Positions 1 through 9,280 of a stretch of DNA of 64,000 nucleotides are shown here, in pieces. This DNA comes from Virgisporangium aurantiacum (lineage in GTDB: Bacteria; Actinomycetota; Actinomycetes; Mycobacteriales; Micromonosporaceae). The DNA lies in assembly GCF_016863635.1 (NCBI RefSeq), contig NZ_BOPG01000011.1:124001-188000 (forward strand). Reading direction: 5' to 3'. The notes beneath the pieces are model-generated. The model searched no databases. It saw nothing but the letters and a program-made list of their open reading frames with translations, and was not told the origin of the DNA. The translations under genes and the position numbers were made by a program. The first letter of the stretch is position 1, and each line of letters starts with the position of its first letter.

Positions 1-200
1 AAGCCGTCGGGCAGCCAGGTGTCGAACCACCGCCGGCCGACCGAGCTGACCACCACCGAACCGATCACCCCGGCCAGGCTGACGAGAAAGAACGCGACGA
101 CTCCCCAGACCAGCCAGGCGGCCGGGGACGCGGTCAACCGCCGGCGGCGCGGCTTCCCGACGGGCGGAGCGGTGTCGATCGGTTCGCGCAGGTCGACCAT
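1..200 (-). CDS. ABC transporter permease, N-terminal fragment
   Basis: Second inner-membrane permease of the importer operon, cut by the left window edge, so only about 66 residues are visible. After a basic cytoplasmic N-terminus (KPRRRRL) there is one clear membrane segment (AAWLVWGVVAFFLVSLAGVI), as expected for the first helix of a PotC-type permease. The ATG shares one base with the TGA of the upstream permease (TGATG), so the two are translationally coupled. Family assignment rests on position and topology, because the EAA loop lies outside the window. Confidence 0.75.
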   Translation of the reverse strand, partial: MVDLREPIDTAPPVGKPRRRRLTASPAAWLVWGVVAFFLVSLAGVIGSVVVSSVGRRWFDTWLPDG

Positions 201-1075
201 CAGCCTTTTCCTCCGGTCGGGCCGGTGTAGAGCAGCGAGCGCAGGCCGAGCACGATCCCGATCACCGCGAACTCCACCACGCCCATGATCACCGCGACGG
301 TCGACGCCATCGGATAGTCGTACCGCTCGTACGCGTAGTGGTAGGCGGCGATCGAGATGACCCGGGTCTCCCCCGCCGGGTCGCCGACCAGAATCGCCGA
401 CGGGAACACGCTGAACGCGAGCACGAAGGTCAGGCAGAACGTGGTCGCCAGACCCGGAGCGAGCAACGGCAACGTGATCCGCCAGAACCGCGGCCACCAC
501 GACGCGCCCAGCGTCGCGGCGGCCCGTTCCAGGCTCGGATCGATGCCCGACAGGTACGACAGGATCAGCAGGAAGGCGAACGGGAACCCCGTGATGACGA
601 GGGAGAAGAACACGCCCCAGTAGTTGTTCGTCAACCGCACCGGCGAGTCGACGAGACCGATGGCCAGCAACGTCCGGTTGAACCAGCCCTTCGGTCCCAG
701 GAAGTTCAGCAGGCCCTGTGCCGTCAGCACGGTGCCGAGCGTGATCGGCACGACCAGCACGGCCGTCAGCGCCCGCTTGCCCCGGAACCTGCCGCGCATC
801 CGGTACGCGATCGGCACGGACGCGCCCACATTGAGCAGGGCCGCCGGCAGCGACAGGCCCAGCGTGGTCCAGATCGTGTCGCGGTCGTAGGCGTCGCCGA
901 AGAACCGCTGGTAGTCGGCGAACGGCCCGCCGCCCTCGGCCGGTTGGAACGACAGCCCGACGCCGTAGGCGAACGGGTACACGAACAGGATGAGCACGAA
1001 TGCCGCCGCCGGTACCAGCAACAGCAGTTGCCGGTCGACGCCGCGGTCGGCCAGGCGGTGCCGGAGGGCACTCAC
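200..1075 (-). CDS. ABC transporter permease (PotB/BPD type)
   Basis: Integral-membrane subunit of about 291 residues for uptake of a small solute. It shows about six hydrophobic segments and a typical EAA loop near residues 183-203 (LERAAATLGASWWPRFWRIT), the coupling site for the ATPase. This architecture belongs to the spermidine/putrescine, thiamine, iron and 2-aminoethylphosphonate permease group. GTG start overlaps the ATPase stop (GTGA). Third gene in the order binding protein, ATPase, permease, permease. The substrate cannot be read from the sequence. A phosphonate is conceivable given the phosphorus genes elsewhere in the window, but nothing here proves it. Confidence 0.88.
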   Translation of the reverse strand: MSALRHRLADRGVDRQLLLLVPAAAFVLILFVYPFAYGVGLSFQPAEGGGPFADYQRFFGDAYDRDTIWTTLGLSLPAALLNVGASVPIAYRMRGRFRGKRALTAVLVVPITLGTVLTAQGLLNFLGPKGWFNRTLLAIGLVDSPVRLTNNYWGVFFSLVITGFPFAFLLILSYLSGIDPSLERAAATLGASWWPRFWRITLPLLAPGLATTFCLTFVLAFSVFPSAILVGDPAGETRVISIAAYHYAYERYDYPMASTVAVIMGVVEFAVIGIVLGLRSLLYTGPTGGKG

Positions 1076-2148
1076 GTGTCGTCACCGTCGTCCGGGAAAA
1101 CCAGCAGGTGCTCCGGGTCCGCGGTCACCGTGATCTTGTCGCCGGGGACGGGGCGGACGCTCGTGCGGATGTTGAGCTGGATACCGGACCCGGTGCGGGC
1201 CTCGACGGCGAACTCCCGTCCGCGGTACTCGACGACCTCCACGGTCGCCGCCACCCCGTCCCCTGTCGTGTCCTCGACCACGGAGAGCTCCTCCGGACGG
1301 ATCGCCGCCACCACCGTGGCACCGGCGGCCACGGCACCGACCGTGGTGCCGCGCAACCGCACCCCGTCACCCTCGACGACGACGCCGGTCCCCTCGGCCG
1401 CCGCCGCGTCGGCCCGCAGCCGCAACAGGTTGCGGAAGCCCATGAAGTCGGCCACGTGCCGGTTGACCGGTCGCGTGTGCAGGTCCTCCGGCGTGCCGAT
1501 CTGCTGTACCCGGCCGCCGCGCAGCACGACGAGGCGGTCGGCCATCGACAGCGCCTCCTCCTGGTCGTGGGTGACGTACACCGTCGTCAGCCCGAGGGAC
1601 TGGTGCAGCCGGCGGATCTCGGTGCGCATCTCCAACCGCAGTTTGGCGTCCAGATTGGACAGTGGTTCGTCCATCAGGACCAGTGCGGGTTCCAGGACGA
1701 CGGCGCGGGCGATGGCCACTCGCTGCTGCTGGCCGCCGGACAGCTGGCCCGGGAGCTTGCCCGTCTGGTCCTCGAGATGGACCAGGCGGATCGCCTCGTC
1801 GGTGCGCCGCCGCACCTCGGCCCGCGACAGCCCGCGCATCTGCAATCCGAAGGCGACGTTCTTGCGGACGGACAGGTGCGGGAACAGGGCGTAGTTCTGG
1901 AACACCATGCCGAACCCGCGCCGTTCCGGTGGCAGCGGATCCAGCCGGGTGCCGTCCTGCCAGATCTGCCCGCTGCTGAGCGGCAGCAGCCCGGCCAGAC
2001 AGTTGAGCGCGGTGGACTTGCCGCAACCGGACGGGCCGAGGAGGGCGATGAACTCGCCCCGCTCGATGGTCAGAGTCAGATCGGTGAGGGCGTCGTGCGA
2101 GCCGAAGCGGCGGGTGACGCCTTCGAGCCGTAGTTGGTCGAAGGTCAC
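1072..2148 (-). CDS. ABC transporter ATP-binding protein with TOBE domain
   Basis: Cytoplasmic ATPase of the importer, 358 residues. Walker [10 protein letters not shown] is near residues 38-46, followed by Q-loop FQNYALFPH, signature LSGGQQQR, Walker B LVLMDEP and H-loop VTHDQEEA. A C-terminal TOBE-like beta region ends in TADPEHLLVFPDD. It is close to PotA/FbpC-type ATPases in order and length. I chose the GTG at 2146-2148 because it overlaps the binding-protein stop as GTGA and gives MTFDQLRLEGVTRRFG, a normal N-terminus. The much longer open frame upstream runs through the binding-protein gene and is not real coding. Confidence 0.9.
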   Translation of the reverse strand: MTFDQLRLEGVTRRFGSHDALTDLTLTIERGEFIALLGPSGCGKSTALNCLAGLLPLSSGQIWQDGTRLDPLPPERRGFGMVFQNYALFPHLSVRKNVAFGLQMRGLSRAEVRRRTDEAIRLVHLEDQTGKLPGQLSGGQQQRVAIARAVVLEPALVLMDEPLSNLDAKLRLEMRTEIRRLHQSLGLTTVYVTHDQEEALSMADRLVVLRGGRVQQIGTPEDLHTRPVNRHVADFMGFRNLLRLRADAAAAEGTGVVVEGDGVRLRGTTVGAVAAGATVVAAIRPEELSVVEDTTGDGVAATVEVVEYRGREFAVEARTGSGIQLNIRTSVRPVPGDKITVTADPEHLLVFPDDGDDT

Positions 2149-3356
2149 TTGGCGACCTTGGCTCCGCCGATCTCGCGGTCCCACCGGTTGAATGCCTCGA
2201 CCAGGGCCTTGGCGTCCAGCGGTACCTCGAGCGGGTTTCCGGCGATGAGGCCTTCGTACTCGGTGCGGCCGAACTCCTCGACGGCCTTGCGGCTGTCGGC
2301 GGGCGCCATCGCCAACGGGACGTCCTTGACCGCCGGTCCCGGGTAGAAGTAGCCCTTGTCGTAGGCCTTCGCCTGCTGCTCCTTGGTGAGCATCCACCGG
2401 ATCAGGTCGAGGATCGCGGCGCGCTTGTCGGTCGAGACGCCCTTGGGCACCACGGCGTAGTGGGCGTCGGTGACCCAGTGGAAGCCCTGCAACGTCCCGA
2501 TCCTGGCGTCCTTGGGCACCTGGCCGAGGACCCGTGGATTGATGTCCCAGCCGGTGGTGCTCGCGATTATCTTCGCCGACCCGTTGGCCAGGTTGGTCAT
2601 CGTGACCCCGGTGCCCGACGGGTACAGGGTGACGTACTTGTTCAGCTCCGCGAGATATGCCCAGGTCTTCGCCCAGCCGTTGACGGGATCCTTCGGGTTG
2701 CTGTCGCCCAGCAGGTACGGCAGGCCCATGAGGAAGGTGCGGCCGGGGCCCGAGTTCGCCGGCCGGGCGTACTGGAAGCCGCCCGGGTTGGCCCTCGCCC
2801 AGTCGAGCAGACCCTGCACCGTGGTCGGTGGGTTGGCGACCTTCGCGGGCAGGTACTCGATCAGCGGCCCGGACGGGTAGTAGGTGATGGTCACGCCGAA
2901 GTCGCCGGCCAGTTTCTGCATCGCCTCGGCGCCCGGGAGGTACTCCTTCATGCCCGGCAGCCGCGCGGCATAGGTCGGCAGCAACGGCTCCCACAGGCTT
3001 TGCTCGATGCCGGCGGCCAGGCCGTCGACGCCGGTGAGGACCAGGTCGATGTCGACCCGGTTCGCGTCCTGCTGCGCCTTGATCTTTCCGGCCAGTTCGG
3101 GCGACGGGCCCTTGGAGTAGGTGACCTTCTCGATGATGCTCTTGTTCTTGTCCACGTACGCGTCGATCATCCCCTGGGTGAGCTGGAGGTTGCCCGCCAC
3201 GTCGAGGATGTTCAAGCTCACCGCCGAGGCGGGCTTGTCGGGCACCGCGCCACCGGAGTCGGCCGGTCCTTTCGACTCCGGCGCGCCGCACGCGGACACG
3301 AGGATCGCGACCACCGACGCGGCGGCGACGGCGCGGGGGCGACGAATCAGGGACAT
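2145..3356 (-). CDS. ABC transporter extracellular solute-binding lipoprotein
   Basis: First gene of the importer operon, 403 residues. The N-terminus is a lipoprotein signal with basic start, hydrophobic stretch and lipobox LVSAC, placing the lipidated Cys at residue 23. The mature part has the layout of a type-2 periplasmic-binding fold (motifs such as VDIDLVLTGVDGLAAG and WMLTKEQQAKAYDKGYF), most like binding proteins of the spermidine/thiamine/iron/phosphonate group. Start ATG at 3354-3356 is preceded by a GA-rich stretch (CGAAGGGAAC). Substrate unknown. The family call is firm, the ligand is not. Confidence 0.85.
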   Translation of the reverse strand: MSLIRRPRAVAAASVVAILVSACGAPESKGPADSGGAVPDKPASAVSLNILDVAGNLQLTQGMIDAYVDKNKSIIEKVTYSKGPSPELAGKIKAQQDANRVDIDLVLTGVDGLAAGIEQSLWEPLLPTYAARLPGMKEYLPGAEAMQKLAGDFGVTITYYPSGPLIEYLPAKVANPPTTVQGLLDWARANPGGFQYARPANSGPGRTFLMGLPYLLGDSNPKDPVNGWAKTWAYLAELNKYVTLYPSGTGVTMTNLANGSAKIIASTTGWDINPRVLGQVPKDARIGTLQGFHWVTDAHYAVVPKGVSTDKRAAILDLIRWMLTKEQQAKAYDKGYFYPGPAVKDVPLAMAPADSRKAVEEFGRTEYEGLIAGNPLEVPLDAKALVEAFNRWDREIGGAKVAK

Positions 3357-3399
3357 GACGGTTCCCTTCGAGGGCTGGCCTACGTACCGATCGACCCAT

Positions 3400-3415
3400 C
3401 GAAACTTTCCGAAAC
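3400..3415. promoter_or_regulatory. Candidate operator upstream of the importer operon
   Basis: The stretch CGAAACTTTCCGAAAC contains overlapping dyads (GAAA-C-TTTC and TTT-CCG-AAA), about 45 bp upstream of the binding-protein start. GAAA/TTTC palindromes of this kind are bound by LacI-family sugar regulators in actinomycetes. The regulator is not in the window. Inference only. Confidence 0.35.
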
Positions 3416-3465
3416 CATAGGCTCAAGATTCGAGCCGGTCAATGCCTGACCGATCGCCGGTCCGA

Positions 3466-4770
3466 TCAGCGGAACAGGTTCAGGTCGATCGAGTCAGCCA
3501 TCGCCCGCTGGCCGAGGATGTTGGGATGCAGGTGGTCGGCCTGGTAGTCCGGACGCACCTGGCTCGGGTTCTGCGGGTCGCGGATCGCGGCGTCGAAGTC
3601 TGCTACCCCATCGAATACGCGACTTGTGCGTATCCACGAGTTCACCTTCTGCCGTGTGGCTTCCTGCTCGACGCCGAAGCAGCCGGCGTCGCAGCCGTAT
3701 GGCGTGATCGTTGCCCCGACGACCCTGATGCCGGCTCGACGTGCCCGCTCCGCGATCGTCCTCATCCCGGCGATCAGGGCGTCGGCGTCGGCGTTGTAGC
3801 CGATGTCGTTGATGCCGTCGGCGAGGATCAGGTATCGGACGCCGGTCTGCAGCCGAACGTCCTGCCGTTCGCGCTTCAAGCCGGAGACGCTGGTGCCCGC
3901 ACCGCAGCAATCGGTGCGGTCGGTGAGCACCTGGTTGCCACCGATTCCCTGGTTGAGTACGCCGAACTGGCGGTGGGACGGAAGCGCGTGGAGGCGGGCC
4001 GCGAGGATGTCGGTCCAGCGGTCGTTGCCGTTCCAGGTGGTGTAGGCACCGTCGGTGATCGAGTCGCCGAGTGCCACGATGCTGCCGCGGACCGAATGCG
4101 ACGGTCGCACATCGACGCCGTCGAGCCAGAACCACGAGTTGACGGTGCCGGTGAACGGCAGGCCCGTGTCACCGGCATGGTTGCCGGCCGCCACGAACTG
4201 GGTGCCCTGGGCGGCGTCATGTCCGGTGATCGCGCTCGCGTCGCCGCCGGCGGTGACGTAGAGATCGACCGCGAGATCCTGGCCGTAGTCGAAACTGAGC
4301 TGCACCGGATCACTGAAGACCGCGGTGCCGGTCCTGACGGTCACGGTGTTGCGGCCATGGAAGGTGACCCGGCGGCTGCTGCCGGACACCAGATCGGGTG
4401 CCCCGGACGCGACGGCTCGGGCCACGCTGACAGCGCTAAAGGTCACGTCCCGGTCGCCGAAGCCGTTGCTCAGGCGGATCCGCAACGACGAACCGCCGAT
4501 CGTCGGATGGACCAGCATCCGCAGGGTCTGGTTCGAGAACGCGGGACCCACCTCCCGCTGCGGACTGGTCGCCCAGGCACCGGTCCAGGGCGGGCCCGCG
4601 GACGGCGCTGCCGACGCGGCGACCGGAGTGGCCATGACGAACGGCGCGGCCAGCGCGGCCAGCGCCACGAACAGGCCGGCACGCCACCGGACTGCTCGCG
4701 GTCGCGAGCTCACGACATCGCCCCGGCGGGTCAAGGCGGTCGCGCGCACAGGGTTCGGTTCGACGTCCAT
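3466..4770 (-). CDS. Secreted SGNH/GDSL hydrolase (esterase)
   Basis: Extracellular SGNH-fold esterase of 434 residues. After a long signal region (hydrophobic core ALAALAAPFVMATPVAASAA) comes an N-terminal beta domain, then the catalytic SGNH blocks: block I ALGDSITDG (nucleophile Ser), block II Gly in GIGGNQ, block III ADGINDIG and block V DHLHP (Asp/His). I chose the ATG at 4768-4770 because GGAGG precedes it by seven bases; an in-frame start 14 codons upstream lacks this. It is divergent from the GH27 galactosidase and shares a matching operator half with it, so removal of acetyl groups from the same polysaccharide is plausible but inferred. Confidence 0.85.
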   Translation of the reverse strand: MDVEPNPVRATALTRRGDVVSSRPRAVRWRAGLFVALAALAAPFVMATPVAASAAPSAGPPWTGAWATSPQREVGPAFSNQTLRMLVHPTIGGSSLRIRLSNGFGDRDVTFSAVSVARAVASGAPDLVSGSSRRVTFHGRNTVTVRTGTAVFSDPVQLSFDYGQDLAVDLYVTAGGDASAITGHDAAQGTQFVAAGNHAGDTGLPFTGTVNSWFWLDGVDVRPSHSVRGSIVALGDSITDGAYTTWNGNDRWTDILAARLHALPSHRQFGVLNQGIGGNQVLTDRTDCCGAGTSVSGLKRERQDVRLQTGVRYLILADGINDIGYNADADALIAGMRTIAERARRAGIRVVGATITPYGCDAGCFGVEQEATRQKVNSWIRTSRVFDGVADFDAAIRDPQNPSQVRPDYQADHLHPNILGQRAMADSIDLNLFR

Positions 4771-4809
4771 GTCGGTGCCTCCAGTCGGCCAATGCTCATC
4801 GAAGTCGAG

Positions 4810-4822
4810 CACTTAACCGCTT
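4810..4822. promoter_or_regulatory. Inverted copy of the operator arm before the esterase gene
   Basis: CACTTAACCGCTT is the exact reverse complement of 4970-4982 on the other side of the intergenic region. Only one half of the dyad is conserved here: the matching half-site reads TTCATA instead of TTAAGT. It lies about 40 bp upstream of the esterase start and probably binds the same regulator more weakly. Confidence 0.5.
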
Positions 4823-4965
4823 CATAGTCAAGCTTATCTATCCATCAAACCTTCGTCCCGGTCACGATGCTGCTGGGCATGAGTGCCGTCGGTCTGCTCG
4901 GGGACCGGGTCGGTACGCTGCACGCGCTGCCGGTCATCGTGGGATGGCCGCGTGTGAGGCTTGCG

Positions 4966-4981
4966 ACTTAAGCGGTTAAGT
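4966..4981. promoter_or_regulatory. LacI-type operator before the alpha-galactosidase gene
   Basis: ACTTAA-GCGG-TTAAGT is a 16-bp dyad with perfect 6-bp arms and a central CpG, the usual form of LacI/GalR-family operators. It sits about 140 bp upstream of the GH27 start, in a locally AT-rich stretch. The inverted copy at 4810-4822 suggests that one sugar-responsive repressor controls the esterase and both glycosidases. No LacI gene is present in the window. Confidence 0.6.
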
Positions 4982-5119
4982 GCTTCTATCTGTGTATCGA
5001 TCGATAGCCGCCACTGTCCATCTGCTCCTGGCTCACGCCGCCCGCGAGACGGAGCCGCTGGTGAGCGTCACCATGCCCGCCGCACGGAACCGCCGGGGCG
5101 AATCTCGCTGGAGGCATGC

Positions 5120-7639
5120 GTGAATCACCGAAACATTCGCCGGGCGACCGCGGTTGCCGCCTTCGCCTGCACAATCATGTTGTCGGGAAACGCCGCGACA
5201 GCCGTCCCGGCGACCCCTGCCGGTGCGACACCGCCCACCGTCGTGCCGAGCCGTCCCGGGACGCTGGCGCCGACTCCACCGATGGGATTCAACAACTGGA
5301 ACGCATTCGGGTGCGACGTCAACGAAACCCTCATCAAGGAGACCGCCGACGCCCTGGTGTCGACCGGTCTGGCGAACGCCGGCTACCGGTACGTGAACAT
5401 CGACGACTGCTGGTCGCTACGCGATCGCGGATCGGACGGGCGGCTGGTTCCTGATCCGGTCAAGTTCCCCAGCGGTATCAAGGGTGTCGCCGACTACGTC
5501 CACACCAAGGGGCTGCGGCTGGGCATCTACGGAGACGCCGGCACGAAGACCTGCGCCGGATACCCGGGCAGCCTCGGCCACGAGATCGTCGACGCGCAGA
5601 CCTGGGCCGACTGGGGCGTCGACTATCTCAAGTACGACAACTGCAACAACCAGTCCGACGGAACGCGGGAGGACTTCGTCCGCCGCTACACCGCCATGCG
5701 CCACGCGCTCGACCGGACCGGACGCCCGATCGTGTACGCGATGTGCGAGTGGGGCCAGTCCCAACCGTGGGAATGGGCCGCGAGCATCGCCGACCTGTGG
5801 CGCACCGGAGGCGACATCGGCGACAACTGGCCCAGCCTGCGCTCCATCATCGCGCAGAACGCCACACTGGCACCGTTCGCCAGCAAGGGCCATTGGAACG
5901 ACCCGGACATGATGGAGATCGGCAACGGCGGAATGACCGGCATCGAGTACCGCACCCACATGAGCATGTGGGCGGTGATGGCGGCGCCACTGCTGATCGG
6001 TACCGACGTGCGCACCGCGTCGCCGGAGACGCTCGCCATCCTCGGCAACCGCGACATCATCGCCATCGACCAGGACCGGCTGGGCATCCAGGGGGCCATC
6101 GTGTCCGACGACGGCGGCCTGATGGTGCTGGACAAGCCTTTGGCCAACGGCGACCACGCCATCGCGCTGTACAACTCCACCGACGCACTGGCCACGGTCG
6201 GCGTTCCGGCCTCGGCAACCGGCCTGCGCCGCGCCGACGCCTACCGCCTGCAGGACGTCTGGACCGGTGAGGTCCGCCAAGCGAAGAACACCATCGCGGC
6301 GGCCGTACCGGCGCACGGCACCGTCGTCTACCGCGTCCGCCCACAGCACAACGCCATCACGGTGCCCCCCGCCGTCACCGTCGGGGCCGCCATGGCCACC
6401 GTCGTCCCCGGTCCCGACGGTGCCACGCTGACGACGACCGTGACCAACCACGGCCTCGGAACCATCCGCGACGTCCGGGTCGCCGCCACAGCGCCCGCCG
6501 GTTGGACGGTCACCGCGTCGTCATCCACCACACGCCGGAGCCTGGCGACGAACGCCTCCCTGCAGACGACCTGGCAGATCCGGGCGCCGGAGGGCACCCC
6601 GGCCGGGCACTATCCGATCACCGTGACGGCCACCTACCGCTGGGGAACGCGACACCGAACCGCCACCGCGTCCAGTGAACTCGTGAGCACCGTCGTGACC
6701 GCGCCGGCGGACGGACGCCGGCATCTGAGCTCCGTGTCGCCGGTGCGCTCGACGAACGCCCGCGGCCCGGTCGAACCTGACCAGAGCAACGGCGGTGACG
6801 CCCCGGGCGACGGCGCGCTGATCACCGTCGCCGGACGTCTCTACACCCGGGGTCTGGGCACCACCGCGCCGAGCGAGATCCTGTACTACCTCGGTGGGCG
6901 CTGCGCGACACTGGTCACCGACGTCGGCGTCGACGACGAGTCGGTCAGCACCCTTCCGTCCACCTTCACCGTCTACGCCGACGACGTGGCGGTGGCGGCC
7001 AGCGGTGACGTCCGTTCCGGCGAGGCACCCCGGACACTGACAGCCGACCTCACCGGCGCGACCTGGCTGCGTCTGGTCACCGCCGGCAGCGGTGCCGCGC
7101 CCGACGGCACCACCATCAACAACCACACCGACTGGGCCGCACCCGTACTGACCTGCGGCACCGCCGGTCCAGCCGATCCGGTACTGCCGACCGAACAGAC
7201 GGTGTTCTCCTTCGAGACAGGCACCGACGACTTCACCATCGCCAACACCGCCGACGGCGGCAGCGTGGTGCAGTCCGAGGCCTTCCACACCGACGGCACG
7301 CACGGGCTGCAGGTCACCACGCCGTCGGGTGGCAACTGGTTCGGACGGACATTGGCCACACCGTTGGATCTGAGCGGGCGGACCCGGCTCAAGTTCGACG
7401 TCCGCACCGCCGCCACGGGTACCTCCGGCGAGATCGCCGTACAGATCGGTGACTCGTTCACCTGGTGCCAGGGCGGCCGATGGGCGTGGACGAACCCGAA
7501 CTCCAGCCGAACGGTCACCGCCGACTTCGCCGAGCTGGGATGTTCCGGCGACGTCGCGATGAATCCCGCCGACATCCGGGCCGTGTGGGTGTTCCTCAAC
7601 GGAGGCGAGGTCTACATCGACAACGTCCGCGCCGAGTAA
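5120..7639 (+). CDS. Secreted GH27 alpha-galactosidase with NEW3, NPCBM and CBM-like domains
   Basis: Extracellular exo-glycosidase of 839 residues releasing terminal alpha-galactose, for example from galactomannan. Signal peptide first, then a GH27 barrel starting at TPPMGFNNWNAFGC with IDDCW, nucleophile Asp in YLKYDNC and the acid/base Asp in WRTGGDIGDNW. A NEW3-type domain follows (VTNHGLGTIRDVRVAATAP), then an NPCBM-type lectin domain (RLYTRGLGTTAPSEILYYLG) and a C-terminal beta-sandwich carbohydrate-binding module (about the last 140 residues, from VFSFETGTDDF). GTG at 5120 is preferred because GGAGG lies five bases upstream; the open frame extends further 5' without a better site. Upstream operator suggests sugar induction. 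Pairs with the mannanase just downstream. Confidence 0.93.
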   Translation: MNHRNIRRATAVAAFACTIMLSGNAATAVPATPAGATPPTVVPSRPGTLAPTPPMGFNNWNAFGCDVNETLIKETADALVSTGLANAGYRYVNIDDCWSLRDRGSDGRLVPDPVKFPSGIKGVADYVHTKGLRLGIYGDAGTKTCAGYPGSLGHEIVDAQTWADWGVDYLKYDNCNNQSDGTREDFVRRYTAMRHALDRTGRPIVYAMCEWGQSQPWEWAASIADLWRTGGDIGDNWPSLRSIIAQNATLAPFASKGHWNDPDMMEIGNGGMTGIEYRTHMSMWAVMAAPLLIGTDVRTASPETLAILGNRDIIAIDQDRLGIQGAIVSDDGGLMVLDKPLANGDHAIALYNSTDALATVGVPASATGLRRADAYRLQDVWTGEVRQAKNTIAAAVPAHGTVVYRVRPQHNAITVPPAVTVGAAMATVVPGPDGATLTTTVTNHGLGTIRDVRVAATAPAGWTVTASSSTTRRSLATNASLQTTWQIRAPEGTPAGHYPITVTATYRWGTRHRTATASSELVSTVVTAPADGRRHLSSVSPVRSTNARGPVEPDQSNGGDAPGDGALITVAGRLYTRGLGTTAPSEILYYLGGRCATLVTDVGVDDESVSTLPSTFTVYADDVAVAASGDVRSGEAPRTLTADLTGATWLRLVTAGSGAAPDGTTINNHTDWAAPVLTCGTAGPADPVLPTEQTVFSFETGTDDFTIANTADGGSVVQSEAFHTDGTHGLQVTTPSGGNWFGRTLATPLDLSGRTRLKFDVRTAATGTSGEIAVQIGDSFTWCQGGRWAWTNPNSSRTVTADFAELGCSGDVAMNPADIRAVWVFLNGGEVYIDNVRAE

Positions 7640-7684
7640 CGAATCCGTCCACGCTCGCCCGCCCCACTCGGAGGTCACCCCCAC

Positions 7685-9280
7685 ATGAGAGCGCGACTGG
7701 CACTGCTCCTGATTCTCGCTCCTCTGTTCGTCGTGTTCACCGCCGGCCCGGCGCAGGCCGCCACCGGGATCCGGATCAGCGGTGGGCGTCTGGTCGAGGC
7801 GAACGGCACCGAACTGGTGCTGCGCGGCATCAACCACGCCCACGTCTGGTACCAGAGCCAGACGAGCTCGTTCGCCAACATCAAGGCCACCGGCGCCAAC
7901 TCGGTCCGGGTCGTCCTGGGCAGCGGCCAGCGCTGGGGTCCGACTCCCGCCAGCGAGGTGTCGAGCGTGATCTCGCTGTGCAAGCAGAACAAGCTCATCT
8001 GCGTGCTCGAGGCCCATGACACCACCGGCTACGGCGAGCAGAGCGGTGCCGCGACGCTCGCGCAGGCCGTCGACTACTGGATCAGCGTGCAGAGCGCGCT
8101 GACCGGCCAGGAGAACTACGTCATCCTGAACATCGGCAACGAGCCGTACGGGAACCAGGGGTACGCCGCCTGGACCACCGACACGGCCAACGCCATCCGG
8201 CGGCTGCGGTCAGCGGGCTTCCAGCACACGATCATGGTCGACGCCCCGAACTGGGGCCAGGACTGGACGTTCACCATGCGCGACAACGCGCCCACCGTCA
8301 AGGCGGCCGACACAACCGGCAACACGGTCTTCAGCATCCACATGTACGGGGTGTTCGACACCGCCGCGGAGGTACAGGCCTACCTGTCGTCGTTCATCAG
8401 CCGCGGGTTGCCGATCGCGGTCGGCGAGTTCGGCAACAACCACTCCGACGGCAACCCGGACGAGGACACGATCATGTCGTATGCCCAGGCCAACCGGATC
8501 GGCTACCTGGGCTGGTCGTGGAGCGGCAACGGTGGCGGCGTCGAGTACCTGGACATGGTGCAGAACTTCAACCCGGCCAGCCGCACCAGCTGGGGCACCC
8601 GGTTCATCGCGGGCGCCAACGGCATCGCGGCGACCTCGCGCGAGGCGACGATCTACGGCGGCGGCACAGGAACGCCGGACAGTCAGGCGCCGACCACGCC
8701 GGGCACCCCGACGGCCAGCAACCTCACCTCGACCGGCGTGAACCTGGCGTGGAGTGCGTCGAGCGACAACGTGGGCGTCACCGGATACACCGTCGTGCGG
8801 GTCCAAGGCACAACGGAAACGACCATCAGCAGCCCGTCCACCAACTCGGCGGCGCTCACCGGACTCACTCCGTCGACCGCGTACACGTTCGCGGTCTACG
8901 CGCGGGACGCGGCGGGCAACCGGTCGACACGGTCGGGCGCGGTCGGTGTCACCACGCCGGCCGGCGGTGGTGGCGGCAACACCGGCTGCACCGCCACCTA
9001 CCGGATCGTCGGCCAGTGGCAGGGCGGGTTCCAGGGCGAGGTGACCGTGACCAACGGCTCGACCGCGAGCACCGGCTGGACCGTTACCTGGACCTACGCC
9101 AACGGCCAGACGATCACGCAGATGTGGAACGGCCAGGACACCCCGAGCGGCGCCAGCCACTCGGTGCGCAACGTCAGCCACAACGGCAACCTGGCTCCGA
9201 ACGCCAGCGCCCAGTTCGGGTTCACCGGTACCTGGAACGGCACCAACTCCGCCCCCACCCTGACCTGTGCCCGCAGCTAA
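7685..9280 (+). CDS. Secreted GH5 beta-mannanase/endoglucanase with FnIII and CBM2
   Basis: Extracellular endo-glycanase of 531 residues. Signal peptide ends near GPAQAA. The GH5 barrel (about residues 28-325) has acid/base Glu in ILNIGNEPYG and nucleophile Glu in IAVGEFGNNH. The overall pattern (VLRGINHAHVWY at the start, YLGWSWSGNG near the end) resembles bacterial GH5_8 mannanases more than classical cellulases. A fibronectin type III domain (APTTPGTPTASNLTSTGVNL onward) and a C-terminal CBM2 (CTATYRIVGQWQGGFQGEVT) follow. GGAGG is 10 bases before the ATG. Only 45 bp separate it from the GH27 gene, so the pair is probably one operon for galactomannan breakdown. Mannan versus cellulose specificity is inferred. 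Confidence 0.92.
   Translation: MRARLALLLILAPLFVVFTAGPAQAATGIRISGGRLVEANGTELVLRGINHAHVWYQSQTSSFANIKATGANSVRVVLGSGQRWGPTPASEVSSVISLCKQNKLICVLEAHDTTGYGEQSGAATLAQAVDYWISVQSALTGQENYVILNIGNEPYGNQGYAAWTTDTANAIRRLRSAGFQHTIMVDAPNWGQDWTFTMRDNAPTVKAADTTGNTVFSIHMYGVFDTAAEVQAYLSSFISRGLPIAVGEFGNNHSDGNPDEDTIMSYAQANRIGYLGWSWSGNGGGVEYLDMVQNFNPASRTSWGTRFIAGANGIAATSREATIYGGGTGTPDSQAPTTPGTPTASNLTSTGVNLAWSASSDNVGVTGYTVVRVQGTTETTISSPSTNSAALTGLTPSTAYTFAVYARDAAGNRSTRSGAVGVTTPAGGGGGNTGCTATYRIVGQWQGGFQGEVTVTNGSTASTGWTVTWTYANGQTITQMWNGQDTPSGASHSVRNVSHNGNLAPNASAQFGFTGTWNGTNSAPTLTCARS

Noticed and set aside
1072..3426. A single 784-residue protein ending in an ABC ATPase
   Set aside because: Its first half runs out of frame through the solute-binding-protein gene. 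The GTGA junction at 2145-2148 gives a normal ATPase start.
338..3449. Long open frames on the plus strand opposite the ABC importer operon
   Set aside because: They are Arg/Gln/Gly-rich mirror frames of well-recognised ABC genes in GC-rich DNA, without family matches or ribosome sites.
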